Assembly (NCBI RefSeq): GCF_009746715.1
Contig: NZ_VRKW01000004.1
Coordinates: forward strand, 248,001-312,000
Source of the DNA: Ketobacter sp. MCCC 1A13808
GTDB taxonomy: Bacteria > Pseudomonadota > Gammaproteobacteria > Pseudomonadales > Ketobacteraceae
Reading direction: 5' to 3'
Length of the DNA: 64,000 nucleotides
The notes under the pieces were generated by a model, which was not told the DNA's origin, searched no databases, and saw nothing but the letters and a program-made list of their open reading frames with translations. The position numbers were made by a program, and so were the translations under genes. Shown here one piece after another: positions 36,085 through 44,807 of this stretch (position 1 is its first letter; each line of letters begins with the position of its first letter).

Positions 36085-37178
36085 CAGTCTCCGTCGTTTG
36101 AATTGAATCCCAATACCACACCCAGGGCGGGGGCCAGTTGCTCACGCAGTATTTGGTTTAAGCCATTCACCTGATCGTAGATTTTGGCTATTTCCGCTTT
36201 CGACTGTGGTTGCGTCACTGCCACTTTCAGATCAGCATCCACTGCCTCAATCTGGGTGAGAATACTATCCAGGCTAGCTGCCAGTTTTTGCGCAAGTTCC
36301 GCTTGATCATGCTCTATCAGATAATCCGAAAGGTCGTATTCATCCGGGTGTGCCAACAAAGCTTTGATCGCAGCTAAATTGTGCTTGACGTTTTCAAGCG
36401 AACTGCCACTGCGCCAGGATTCGGAAAAATACCCGTTGGCTTGTTTGCTCCGGTTTTTAAAGCCCAACGGACCGCCCAGCTTATCCACCTTTACGCGCTC
36501 CACTTGCGCCAGAATCGAATCAACTATTTTTCCGTTACGCAGCGATGCCAGCTGTTTTTCGTCTTGATCGGCTATGGTATTCAGCCATTCCTCATTAGCC
36601 GCCGGATCTTTCCAATCTGCCGCTATTTGGCTGGTGGTTTTCTTTAAGCGATTGCTAACCGCTTCCAATAACTGGCACTGCCGTTGCGCCATCGGATCGT
36701 CTGCAGCGTAAACCGGCGTGTATTCCTCATCAAAAAGTAGCAACTCCAACTCACTCAGCCCTTGTATGACGACACTGGCACTTTCAATTACCGCATCGGT
36801 TATCGGCTCGTCTTTCTGTAATAGTTGCTGTGTTTTACGACTAACCAGATTTTTTTTATCCGGCCAGAATTGAATGCGCCAATCTTCGTTGTTCTGAACA
36901 ATAGGCCCAAAGCGGACCCACTGTACTGTTTGCCAGGCACTCATCGTTTTCAGCCATTGTTGTTGCAGTAACTGTAAATCCGATTCCGGATTTCCGTCTC
37001 TACCACAATACCCGCCTGCAGCAGCGGCCAAGGCTGAGCTTTCATCAGCGAAGTCCTGATACTGTTTACCCACAGTCTGTGTAACAAACTGCATCCATTT
37101 ATCCTCTGCCGAGGGCTGCGAACAAGACACCGCTAGCAAAGCGACCAGGATCAAAATTGTTATTCGTGTCATTTTCAT
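36084..37178 (-). CDS. Imelysin-family lipoprotein
   Basis: 364 residues with lipoprotein leader (ILILVALLAVSCSQ). Imelysin fold: WQTVQWVRFGPI near residue 83 and the family position normally GxHxxE reads GLSELELLLFD near 140, so the His is missing as in the second imelysin subtype. A C-terminal four-helix half follows. Start overlaps the di-heme gene stop (TAATG). The pairing with a canonical imelysin in the same operon suggests two non-equivalent subunits or receptors for one iron-linked process. Confidence 0.85.
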   Translation of the reverse strand: MKMTRITILILVALLAVSCSQPSAEDKWMQFVTQTVGKQYQDFADESSALAAAAGGYCGRDGNPESDLQLLQQQWLKTMSAWQTVQWVRFGPIVQNNEDWRIQFWPDKKNLVSRKTQQLLQKDEPITDAVIESASVVIQGLSELELLLFDEEYTPVYAADDPMAQRQCQLLEAVSNRLKKTTSQIAADWKDPAANEEWLNTIADQDEKQLASLRNGKIVDSILAQVERVKVDKLGGPLGFKNRSKQANGYFSESWRSGSSLENVKHNLAAIKALLAHPDEYDLSDYLIEHDQAELAQKLAASLDSILTQIEAVDADLKVAVTQPQSKAEIAKIYDQVNGLNQILREQLAPALGVVLGFNSNDGD

Positions 37179-38599
37179 TATAAGGACTCTAGAAATCTAA
37201 TCAGGGCATTACGTTGTTCTGTTGTCATGTTAACGACCTTCTGTTGACTGGATTCGGCTTCTCCTCCATGCCAAAGCACCGCTTCCAGCAGACTGCGGGC
37301 GCGACCATCATGCAGATAATGCTCCGCATCGCCAACCACGCGGGTCAAACCCAGCCCCCACAAAGGCGGCGTACGCCACTCTCTGCCACTGGCGGCAAAC
37401 ACCGGCCGATTATCCGACAAGTCTTCGCCCATATCGTGCAATAGGAGATCAGTAAAAGGATAAATAATCTGCTTGCCTTGCTCTTTGTGTTCAACAAGAT
37501 CGGCGGTGGTAAACGGGGCTTTATGGCAGTCCATGCAACCGATAGAGCGGAACAATTGTTCGCCTTTTTTAACCTCAGGGTCCTCTATATCCCGCCTCAA
37601 TGGCACCGCCAAATTACGGGAATAGAATGTAACCAGGTCCAATAGCTTATCCGTAATTTCTGGACTGCCGCCGGATGGCTGTTCGTTACATTCCTTTTGG
37701 GCCGGGGTACAGGACTCATCGGGAATTAAGGAGGAAGTGATGCCGATGTCCCCGCTGAATGCTGCTGCATTTTGTTGCCGTAACGATGGTTGTTCCGCTT
37801 TCCAGCCAAAGCGCCCGACAGTGTACCCTTTACGGGCGCTGTCCCAGACTCGATTCAGCCGCCCTGAGATTTGGTCTCCGTTTTTATCGCTCTCGTCTTC
37901 TAACTTTCGCAGTTCGGACTCTGGTATTGCTTCCAGCAACCCTAAGCCAATCATAGGAGGAGCTAAACGAAGGGAAGTCGACAACTGGGGATGGGGGTCT
38001 CCATAGGCGAAGTCGCCCAAGCTTACAATCGGCTTGCTGAGTTCCACCTTTTCACCGTCTGCCAGGGTGATGGTTTTGGTTGTGAAACTAAGTTTGATGC
38101 TGGCTTCGGGTTTGACGCCGGGAATCGCAAAATCCTGAATCTGATCGCCATACACGGGGTCAGCGATAACACCTAACTCGTGCACCCGCTTCCAGTCCTC
38201 TTTGGTTGCAGGGGGGATACTGATGCGGACCAGCATAGAAACCATATTGTCTTCACCAGGTTGGGGCAGGTGTCCACGGCCGTCTTTGATATGACAGTTC
38301 TGACACCCATTGGTGTTAAACAGAGGACCCAACCCGTCCCGTGCGCCGGTCGAGGCCGGCGCTATAACCCAGGGATTACGAAAAAAGCTATTGCCAACAT
38401 TGAAATCAATTCTGTTTTCAAATGACATGTTGGCAGAGGGTAGTGAGAATGCGTTGGCATCTTGCTTGTTCACACTGGTGGACCCTCCGGTCGCTGCCGG
38501 AAAGGCAACTACCGGACCACTGGTTAAAGCGAGCATACCGGCAATAAAAACACGCTTTAATCTGCTTCGTGGTAATTCAATCTGCATTCTAAAAATCAT
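37178..38599 (-). CDS. Di-heme oxidoreductase (DUF1111 family), c-type cytochrome
   Basis: 473 residues with a signal peptide after a basic start (RLKRVFIAGMLALTSGPVVAFP). Two heme-c sites, CQNCH near residue 98 and CMDCH near 356. The rest matches the thiol-oxidoreductase-like DUF1111 family: FNTNGCQNCHIKDGRG, KGYTVGRFGWKAEQPSL, and WRTPPLWGLG with YLHDGRA near 430. It is periplasmic and could change the redox state of iron or of a ligand handled by the imelysins. The start lies 11 bp inside the end of the first imelysin gene. Confidence 0.92.
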   Translation of the reverse strand: MIFRMQIELPRSRLKRVFIAGMLALTSGPVVAFPAATGGSTSVNKQDANAFSLPSANMSFENRIDFNVGNSFFRNPWVIAPASTGARDGLGPLFNTNGCQNCHIKDGRGHLPQPGEDNMVSMLVRISIPPATKEDWKRVHELGVIADPVYGDQIQDFAIPGVKPEASIKLSFTTKTITLADGEKVELSKPIVSLGDFAYGDPHPQLSTSLRLAPPMIGLGLLEAIPESELRKLEDESDKNGDQISGRLNRVWDSARKGYTVGRFGWKAEQPSLRQQNAAAFSGDIGITSSLIPDESCTPAQKECNEQPSGGSPEITDKLLDLVTFYSRNLAVPLRRDIEDPEVKKGEQLFRSIGCMDCHKAPFTTADLVEHKEQGKQIIYPFTDLLLHDMGEDLSDNRPVFAASGREWRTPPLWGLGLTRVVGDAEHYLHDGRARSLLEAVLWHGGEAESSQQKVVNMTTEQRNALIRFLESL

Positions 38600-39869
38600 G
38601 ATCCGCTGTATCGGGGTTCAGGTTTTCAATACCCACTGCGAACGAGACTTTTTCGATCTGACGGGTAAGATTCACCAAACTGGTAATCGCATGCTCTATA
38701 ACTGCCGCACCTTTGCTATTGCCTTCCGCGATCATTTGATCAAATTTCATAGGGTTGGTTCCGTCTTCCGCCATATCCACAATGGATTGCATCACTGCGA
38801 TCGTTTTTCCGAATTGTGTACGCGTGGCATCGGCCAGTCCGGGGTCGGACTTTTCCACCAAATCGGCTATGGACGGACCGGCTAGCGTCGTCCCGTCCAC
38901 CCTGACGTAATGTCCGAAATAAATATTTTCAATGCCCTTCACATCATAGAAATGGGAGTGATGGGTATTATCGCTGAAACAATCATGTTCATCCTCGGTG
39001 GAATTTGCAGTTAGGGCGACTTTCATTCTTTCACCAGCCAACTCCCCCAACGCTAAACTGCCCATCCCGAATAAAGCCTTGGTTAGCCCTGCTGTAGGGT
39101 TATCGCTATTCAGTTTTGCACGGTAATTGTCTTTTTTATCGCTCGCCCACTGGCCCTGCATGTAAGCAAGATCATTTACTAACAGCTGAGCTGCAGCCTG
39201 GATATACTCGCCCCGCCGGTCGCAGTTGCCATGGCTACACCCCTTACCGACAACGTAATCGGTATAAGGCCGGTCACCCGCACCGGCCTGGGTCCCGTTC
39301 AGATCCTGCCCCCACAATAAAAATTCTATTGCGTGATAACCGGTCGCAACGTTGGCTTCAGATCCGCCAATTTCGTTCAGGCTACCGAGCACATCCGGTG
39401 TAATTTCTGAAAGGTCCACTTTTTTGCCACCGATCGTAATCGAGGTATTGGCGATGATATTGGCTGTGGCTCCGGCATTACCCATTTCATGGTGGTAGCG
39501 GCCTGTGTCAACATAATCCATCAAGCCTTCGTCTAAGGGCCAGGCGTTCAGCTGACCTTCCCATTCGTCGACGATACGGTTACCGAAGCGGAACACTTCC
39601 GATTGCTGATAAGGAACCCTGGCAGCCAGCCATGCTGCACGAGCCTGATCCAGGGTCTTTTGGCTTGGCTCAAAAAGCAATGCTTCGATATTGGACTGTA
39701 ATTGTTTTGCTGTTGTCAGCGAGTCGGTAAAGACGGCGTAGGCAATGGCTCCATAGTGATCCACCACAGCGTCACCAGTGATGGTGGTTTTTGAGGTGTC
39801 AGCAACTGCAGCTAACGGAATTGAGCTCACTACAGCAGTAGCCAAGGCGACTTTCTTAAAACGGTGCAT
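38589..39869 (-). CDS. Imelysin-family iron-regulated protein (IrpA-like)
   Basis: 426 residues, signal peptide MHRFKKVALATAVVSSIPLAAVA. The canonical imelysin motif GYHAIEFLLWGQD near residue 170 contains GxHxxE, the putative metal site. Other landmarks: ARAAWLAARVPYQQSEVFRFGN near 75 and YFGHYVRVDG near 318. GGAG lies 7 nt before ATG 39869. It is first in the operon and lies behind a Fur-box promoter about 180 bp upstream. IrpA-type imelysins are induced by iron starvation in other bacteria. Confidence 0.92.
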   Translation of the reverse strand: MHRFKKVALATAVVSSIPLAAVADTSKTTITGDAVVDHYGAIAYAVFTDSLTTAKQLQSNIEALLFEPSQKTLDQARAAWLAARVPYQQSEVFRFGNRIVDEWEGQLNAWPLDEGLMDYVDTGRYHHEMGNAGATANIIANTSITIGGKKVDLSEITPDVLGSLNEIGGSEANVATGYHAIEFLLWGQDLNGTQAGAGDRPYTDYVVGKGCSHGNCDRRGEYIQAAAQLLVNDLAYMQGQWASDKKDNYRAKLNSDNPTAGLTKALFGMGSLALGELAGERMKVALTANSTEDEHDCFSDNTHHSHFYDVKGIENIYFGHYVRVDGTTLAGPSIADLVEKSDPGLADATRTQFGKTIAVMQSIVDMAEDGTNPMKFDQMIAEGNSKGAAVIEHAITSLVNLTRQIEKVSFAVGIENLNPDTADHDF

Positions 39870-40046
39870 GCTGTTCTCCAGTCAGTGAATCAGATACCCC
39901 CTGCCAGCGTTCCCAGCAAGGTCATCCCGTGCAACTTCCGAAATCGAATAGGGTTTGATAACGACGGTTTCGTGTGGATAAAGAAATCGGAAGACCCGGG
40001 AGGATCTCCAGATGTGCGAAAATTAGTCGCAACAGAGGTGCGCTCA

Positions 40047-40075
40047 AATATAATGCAAATGTAAACGATTATCAA
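40047..40075 (-). promoter_or_regulatory. Fur-type promoter of the imelysin operon
   Basis: On the minus strand -35 TTGATA (40075-40070) and -10 TATATT (40052-40047) are exactly 17 bp apart. A Fur-like box at 40055-40073 covers the spacer and part of the -35; it matches 13 of 19 positions of the classic GATAAT-type box (ends in GATTATC on the plus strand). The start codon is about 175 bp downstream, giving a long leader. Confidence 0.75.
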
Positions 40076-40113
40076 CGAGGATGCAGATGAGTGTCATGAC
40101 CAGGCAGCCGGCT

Positions 40114-41052
40114 TTAGCCCGACTGATCAAGAAAGTGTGCCATTTCCGATATCGCCAGTTTACCGTCTTTAACAAACAAAAAAAGGAGATGCCAAACGTG
40201 CTGCATTTTTTCCCACACCTGCAAACTAACCTTTACGCCAGCGGCTTCGGCTTTCTCGGTAAAGCGCAACGCGTCGTCCAGAAGCACTTCCTCTGAACCC
40301 ACCTGAATCAGCAGTGGAGGCAACCCCGACAGATCAGCAAATAACGGAGATAGACCGGGCTGGTCCCGGCGGGCGCCCTGCCCCAAGCCAAGGCAATAGT
40401 TGTCTGCGAATTGATTGAGCAGCGTTCCACTGAGCATGTGATCCGTATCGGTTTTGGTGTTAATTGTATTACCACTGACGGTCAGATCAGTCCACGGGGA
40501 TATACAACAGGCAGCCGCGGGCATCGACAATCCCAGTGATTTTAACCTTAGCAGGGTCACCAACACTAAATTGCCACCCGCCGAATCGCCGGCCAGAAAC
40601 ACATTGGCCGGTTTTATCCCTTGATCCAGAATTGCTTTATACACTGCCACAGCATCCTCAATCGGCGCAGGATACGGCGCTTCCGGCGATTTGCTGTAAT
40701 CCGGCACTACTGCCCGCAAGGCCGCTTCAGATGCAAGACGGGATACGATATGTCGATGGGTTCGAGGCGAGCCCAGGGAATACCCGCCACCATGAAAATA
40801 AATCAACACCCGATTTGCCGGAGCATTATTCGGTTGGTGAATTTCACATTCAACCCCGCCTACTTTCTGTTGCCTGACCACGACCCCTCTTGCCACCGGC
40901 ATCAGCTTGCCGAAAAAATCCATGCTGGCGCGGCTTTTTTTAATTTTGGTGGGATCGACTGTTAGTTCGGGCATAAGCGGAGAGCGTATAATCGTATTCA
41001 TCATCGCGACAGAAAACGAGCCTGATGCGGACGATCTGTGTTGAATCGACAT
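40114..41052 (-). CDS. Alpha/beta hydrolase of the hormone-sensitive lipase family
   Basis: 312 residues. HSL signatures: YFHGGGYSLGSPRTHRH near residue 90 (HGGG oxyanion) and GDSAGGNLVL near 160 (nucleophile Ser). Asp is near ..SEEVLLDDA (246) and His near MQHVWHLLF (289). Acts on short acyl esters in the cytoplasm. The gene ends 38 bp before the Fur-promoter element of the next operon and is itself about 115 bp from the HDAC-like gene end, so it is probably single. Confidence 0.9.
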   Translation of the reverse strand: MSIQHRSSASGSFSVAMMNTIIRSPLMPELTVDPTKIKKSRASMDFFGKLMPVARGVVVRQQKVGGVECEIHQPNNAPANRVLIYFHGGGYSLGSPRTHRHIVSRLASEAALRAVVPDYSKSPEAPYPAPIEDAVAVYKAILDQGIKPANVFLAGDSAGGNLVLVTLLRLKSLGLSMPAAACCISPWTDLTVSGNTINTKTDTDHMLSGTLLNQFADNYCLGLGQGARRDQPGLSPLFADLSGLPPLLIQVGSEEVLLDDALRFTEKAEAAGVKVSLQVWEKMQHVWHLLFLFVKDGKLAISEMAHFLDQSG

Positions 41053-41167
41053 GAGCGTTTCGCCTTTTTTATTGGAATGGTCAGTTCAATTCGAGCAACA
41101 ACGGCAACGAAATTAGCATTCTATTGAGATTGAAATCAAGGGTGGTACAGACAGCACATTGCCATCA

Positions 41168-42091
41168 TTAAACGCCGGCCAGGGATTTTATATGCTGGTA
41201 AACGGATCGCGATAACGCGGTTAAATCGTATCCGCCTTCCAAGCTTGAAACAATGCAGCCAGCACAACTGGCTTGCGCAACGCTATTTATTTCATCGGTT
41301 ATCCAGCCGTAATCACGCTCATCCAGAAACACGTCAGCCAACGGGTCAGCCTGGTGCGCGTCGAATCCGGCACTAATCAATATAAGTTGTGGACTGAACG
41401 CCCGTAATTTTGGGAGCCAGGTTTCACTGATCCACTGACGAAACTCCTGACTACAGGTGCCTGCATGCATCGGCGTATGCACAATATTAGAACGTGTTTG
41501 GTCGGGAATGACGAAAGGATAGAAGGGATATTGGAAACTGGAACAAAACAGCACACGCTCATCGTATTGCAAAATATTTTCTGTGCCGTTGCCGTGATGT
41601 ACATCAAAATCGAGTATCGCTACCCGCGTGAGTGCGTGTTTGTGAATCGCATAGGCTGCCCCTACCGCCACATTGCTGAACACACAAAAACCCATGGCTC
41701 GGCTTTTTTCCGCATGATGCCCCGGCGGGCGAACCGAGCAAAAAGCGTTATTCGCATCGCCGGATAACACCAGGTCAATAGCCTTACATACAGCGCCAGC
41801 AGACCTCAGCGCCGCATCCAGGGTATATTGGTTGGCCACCATATCCTCACCCAATGACTGCATTTTTTTGCTGGGAAAACGTCGATATATTGAATCCACA
41901 TAGTCACGACTGTGGACGCGGTAAAGGTGTTTTTTATCGATCTTTGGTGCATCGATATGATTAAGCACATCCCATAACTGACGTTCCATCAGGTAGTCGC
42001 GGATAGCGGCGATACGCAGCGGAGATTCCGGATGGCCGCCCCCCATATCATGTAGTTCGCAATCTTTGTGACTGAGAAAAGCGGTTAGCAT
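41168..42091 (-). CDS. Histone deacetylase-family (AcuC/HDAC-like) deacetylase
   Basis: 307 residues, arginase-deacetylase fold. Motifs: HDMGGGHPESPLRIAAI near residue 14, RPPGHHAEKSRAMGFCVFSN near 118 (tandem catalytic His pair), DFDVHHGNGTENI near 157 (zinc Asp and His), and SAGFDAHQADPLA near 243 (third zinc Asp). All zinc ligands are present, so activity is expected on acetyl-lysine or acetylpolyamines. It follows the pat gene by 34 bp on the same strand. Confidence 0.93.
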   Translation of the reverse strand: MLTAFLSHKDCELHDMGGGHPESPLRIAAIRDYLMERQLWDVLNHIDAPKIDKKHLYRVHSRDYVDSIYRRFPSKKMQSLGEDMVANQYTLDAALRSAGAVCKAIDLVLSGDANNAFCSVRPPGHHAEKSRAMGFCVFSNVAVGAAYAIHKHALTRVAILDFDVHHGNGTENILQYDERVLFCSSFQYPFYPFVIPDQTRSNIVHTPMHAGTCSQEFRQWISETWLPKLRAFSPQLILISAGFDAHQADPLADVFLDERDYGWITDEINSVAQASCAGCIVSSLEGGYDLTALSRSVYQHIKSLAGV

Positions 42092-42125
42092 AGTAGTGGC
42101 TTCTTGTTATCAATATTCATTCGGC

Positions 42126-44807
42126 TTAAAGTTTTTTAATGATGTAAACGATGTCTTCATCCTGTTCATGATCCCGGAGATCGAATCCCATAGACCGGGC
42201 AAGTTTACGCATCGGGATATTGTCTCGCAGCACAATTCCATCCATATATTCCATACCCTTATTGCGAGCCGCCTCAATTAACAACTCCATCAGCTTGTAG
42301 CCGATGCCGGTATGTTGCCACTGATCCAGAATGACCACCGCGAACTCGCAACTCGCCCCATCCGGGTTTATTACGTAGCGGCTAACGCCAATTTCACGTT
42401 GCTCACCAGCTTCTTCCACCAGAGCAACCAGCGCCATTTCCCGGTGATAGTCGATTTGAGTAAATCGCGCGAGCATTTCCGGTGTCACCCGTTTTACATT
42501 ATGCATAAACCGATAGTAACGGGACTTTTCAGACAAACTTTCGATGAATGCCCGCTCCATGGTCGCGTCCTCCGGTCGGATGGGGCGTATTTTGACATCA
42601 ACTCCGTTACGTAATTGCCACTCCGTTTCAAGATATACCGGGTAGGGATGAATCGCCATATGTTCGTAACGCTTTTGAGCGGGCGGGATGTAATCCACCT
42701 CAATCAGGGCATCCAGAACCAGCGCACGCTGGTCATCAATCACCAACGGGTTGATTTCCAAATTCTTCACCCAAGGCAATTCGCTGGCAATTTCAGATAA
42801 GCGCAAAACAATATTCTCTAACAGTTTACGGTCCACGGCGGGCATATTACGAAACTGTCCCAACATCTGGGAGACTTTCGGCCCGTCGATTAGGGACGAA
42901 GCCAATAACGGGTTTAAAGGCGGTAAACTAATGGCGATATCCTGCAGCACTTCCACCAGGCTGCCACCGTGGCCGAACACGATAACGGGCCCGAATACAT
43001 CGTCGTGCTTTATCCCCATTAACAATTCGCGATTGCAATCGGATACCGCCATTTTTTCGACTATAACCCCGTTGATTTTGGCATCCGGTTTCTTCGCGGT
43101 TACATCATCAATTATTTTTTTATAGGCAGACCGTACTGCAGGCGCATTATGCACATTCAAGGAAACCCCGGACACATCGGCTTTATGGCTGATATCCGGC
43201 GAGTTAATTTTCAATACAACCGGAAAACCAATGGACTCTGCCGCTACCAGCGCTTCGTTCGCAGAGTGCGTATTCCAACTGGGATTAATCGGGATATTGA
43301 ACGCTTTCAGCACCGCCCTGGATTCAAGCTGATTGAGAATCTTACGCCCTTCCTGAAGTACGCCCTCAATTATTAAACGAGCACCTTCTATATCCGGTTT
43401 TGCCAGGTGTTCCAGCGAGGATGGAGCCTGTATCAGATAGGTACGGTTTTTAAAGTAGGTAGTCAGATACTTTGCAGCCTTGATCGCGTTCTCTGGTGAG
43501 GAGAACACCGGGATACCCCGTTGCTGAAGGTTTCTTCGCAGATCCGCCAAAGAATCCCCACCCATGCAACCAACAACGATGGGCTTGTAGCTGGTCTTTT
43601 GTATTTTTTGCAAGCGGTCATAAATATCCTTAATTACCTCGCCTCGTGGTGGTGTGATCAGAATCACCAGGAAATCAACGTTACTGTCGGTGGCGATTGT
43701 GTTACAGGCTTCCACGAATTCTTCATCCAAACGGAATTGACTGCTGTAGACCGGATTTTCGCTTGAACTGATTGAAATGAGTGACGCCAGCTTGGCTTCA
43801 TTGGTTTTATCCAGCTTCGCTAATGGTAGATCCAGATCCAGGGCCTTATCGCAGGCCATCAGCGCTGGCCCCAAACCCAGCGAAATAACAGCAAGGCGAT
43901 CACCGCGGACACTGCGATGAATGGGAAACGCACGCGCTGCCAAAAATAAATCGGTCATTGAATCAGCCCGTACGATCCCGGCCCGCTCCAACGCTGCGTT
44001 GAAAACGGTATCGTTACCGACCAGTGCGCCAGTATGGGACAAGTGCGAACCGGTAATTTCCATGTGACGCCCGGTTTTTAAAATGATCACCGGTTTGCTA
44101 CGTGCAACCCCGCGCAACCCGGAAAGGAACGTTCTGGAATCCTGGACACCTTCTGCAAACATTAGGATACATTCTGTTTGCTCATCGATGACCAGAAAAT
44201 CCAATATATCGCCTGCATGTACGCTGGCCGCCTGCTCCAGCGAAATTATGGCGGAAAAACCCAAGCCCGCGGCGTTTGCCCAATCGGTCACCGCCCGGCA
44301 GATTGCACTTGAATGTGAAATCAATGCGATTTTGCCCGGCCGCACATCCACCTGATCCAAGGTGGCGCGAATGCCGTTAATCGGCCGGTTGAATCCATAG
44401 CCATCCGGTCCCCACATGCGAATCTCCAGGTTAATCGCCTGACGTCGCAAATTTTCGATTACTTGTTTTCTGAGGAAACCCTCCTGCTCATCGATATGTG
44501 ACAAGACCACCACAGAGTCAATTTTAACGTCGGCACAACGCCTTAACTGCTCAGCCACCTCGGAATCACCGGTGACAATGATGGCTAGATCCACCTTGCC
44601 GGGGATCTGGTCGACTGAGCTGAAGGTTTTGGATTTACCACTGCTGAGCAACCCCCGGGATCGAGGCTGGATAAGCCAGACTTTGCCACGAAATTGCTCT
44701 TTCAAACGCTCGGCCAATCTGGATTCAATGGATTCGCTACGCTCACTGGACCCGATCACCGCGATGGCATTGGGTTCGAAGAAATGCGTGAGATAGTGCC
44801 TTTTCAT
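42126..44807 (-). CDS. pat: Protein lysine acetyltransferase Pat (GNAT fused to acyl-CoA synthetase-like domain)
   Basis: 893 residues. Order: CoA-binding domain (AVIGSSERSESIESRLAE near 18), succinyl-CoA-ligase-like middle (LISHSSAICRAVTDWA, HTGALVGNDTVFNAALERAG), ATP-grasp domain (FPVVLKINSPDISHKADVSG near 510, FGHGGSLVEVLQDIA), and a C-terminal GNAT domain (VDVKIRPIRPEDATMERAF near 725, QWQHTGIGYKLMELLIEAA near 838). This is the YfiQ/PatZ layout, an enzyme that acetylates acetyl-CoA synthetase and other proteins. It overlaps tmcA by 4 bp. Whether the synthetase half is active was not tested. Confidence 0.93.
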   Translation of the reverse strand: MKRHYLTHFFEPNAIAVIGSSERSESIESRLAERLKEQFRGKVWLIQPRSRGLLSSGKSKTFSSVDQIPGKVDLAIIVTGDSEVAEQLRRCADVKIDSVVVLSHIDEQEGFLRKQVIENLRRQAINLEIRMWGPDGYGFNRPINGIRATLDQVDVRPGKIALISHSSAICRAVTDWANAAGLGFSAIISLEQAASVHAGDILDFLVIDEQTECILMFAEGVQDSRTFLSGLRGVARSKPVIILKTGRHMEITGSHLSHTGALVGNDTVFNAALERAGIVRADSMTDLFLAARAFPIHRSVRGDRLAVISLGLGPALMACDKALDLDLPLAKLDKTNEAKLASLISISSSENPVYSSQFRLDEEFVEACNTIATDSNVDFLVILITPPRGEVIKDIYDRLQKIQKTSYKPIVVGCMGGDSLADLRRNLQQRGIPVFSSPENAIKAAKYLTTYFKNRTYLIQAPSSLEHLAKPDIEGARLIIEGVLQEGRKILNQLESRAVLKAFNIPINPSWNTHSANEALVAAESIGFPVVLKINSPDISHKADVSGVSLNVHNAPAVRSAYKKIIDDVTAKKPDAKINGVIVEKMAVSDCNRELLMGIKHDDVFGPVIVFGHGGSLVEVLQDIAISLPPLNPLLASSLIDGPKVSQMLGQFRNMPAVDRKLLENIVLRLSEIASELPWVKNLEINPLVIDDQRALVLDALIEVDYIPPAQKRYEHMAIHPYPVYLETEWQLRNGVDVKIRPIRPEDATMERAFIESLSEKSRYYRFMHNVKRVTPEMLARFTQIDYHREMALVALVEEAGEQREIGVSRYVINPDGASCEFAVVILDQWQHTGIGYKLMELLIEAARNKGMEYMDGIVLRDNIPMRKLARSMGFDLRDHEQDEDIVYIIKKL

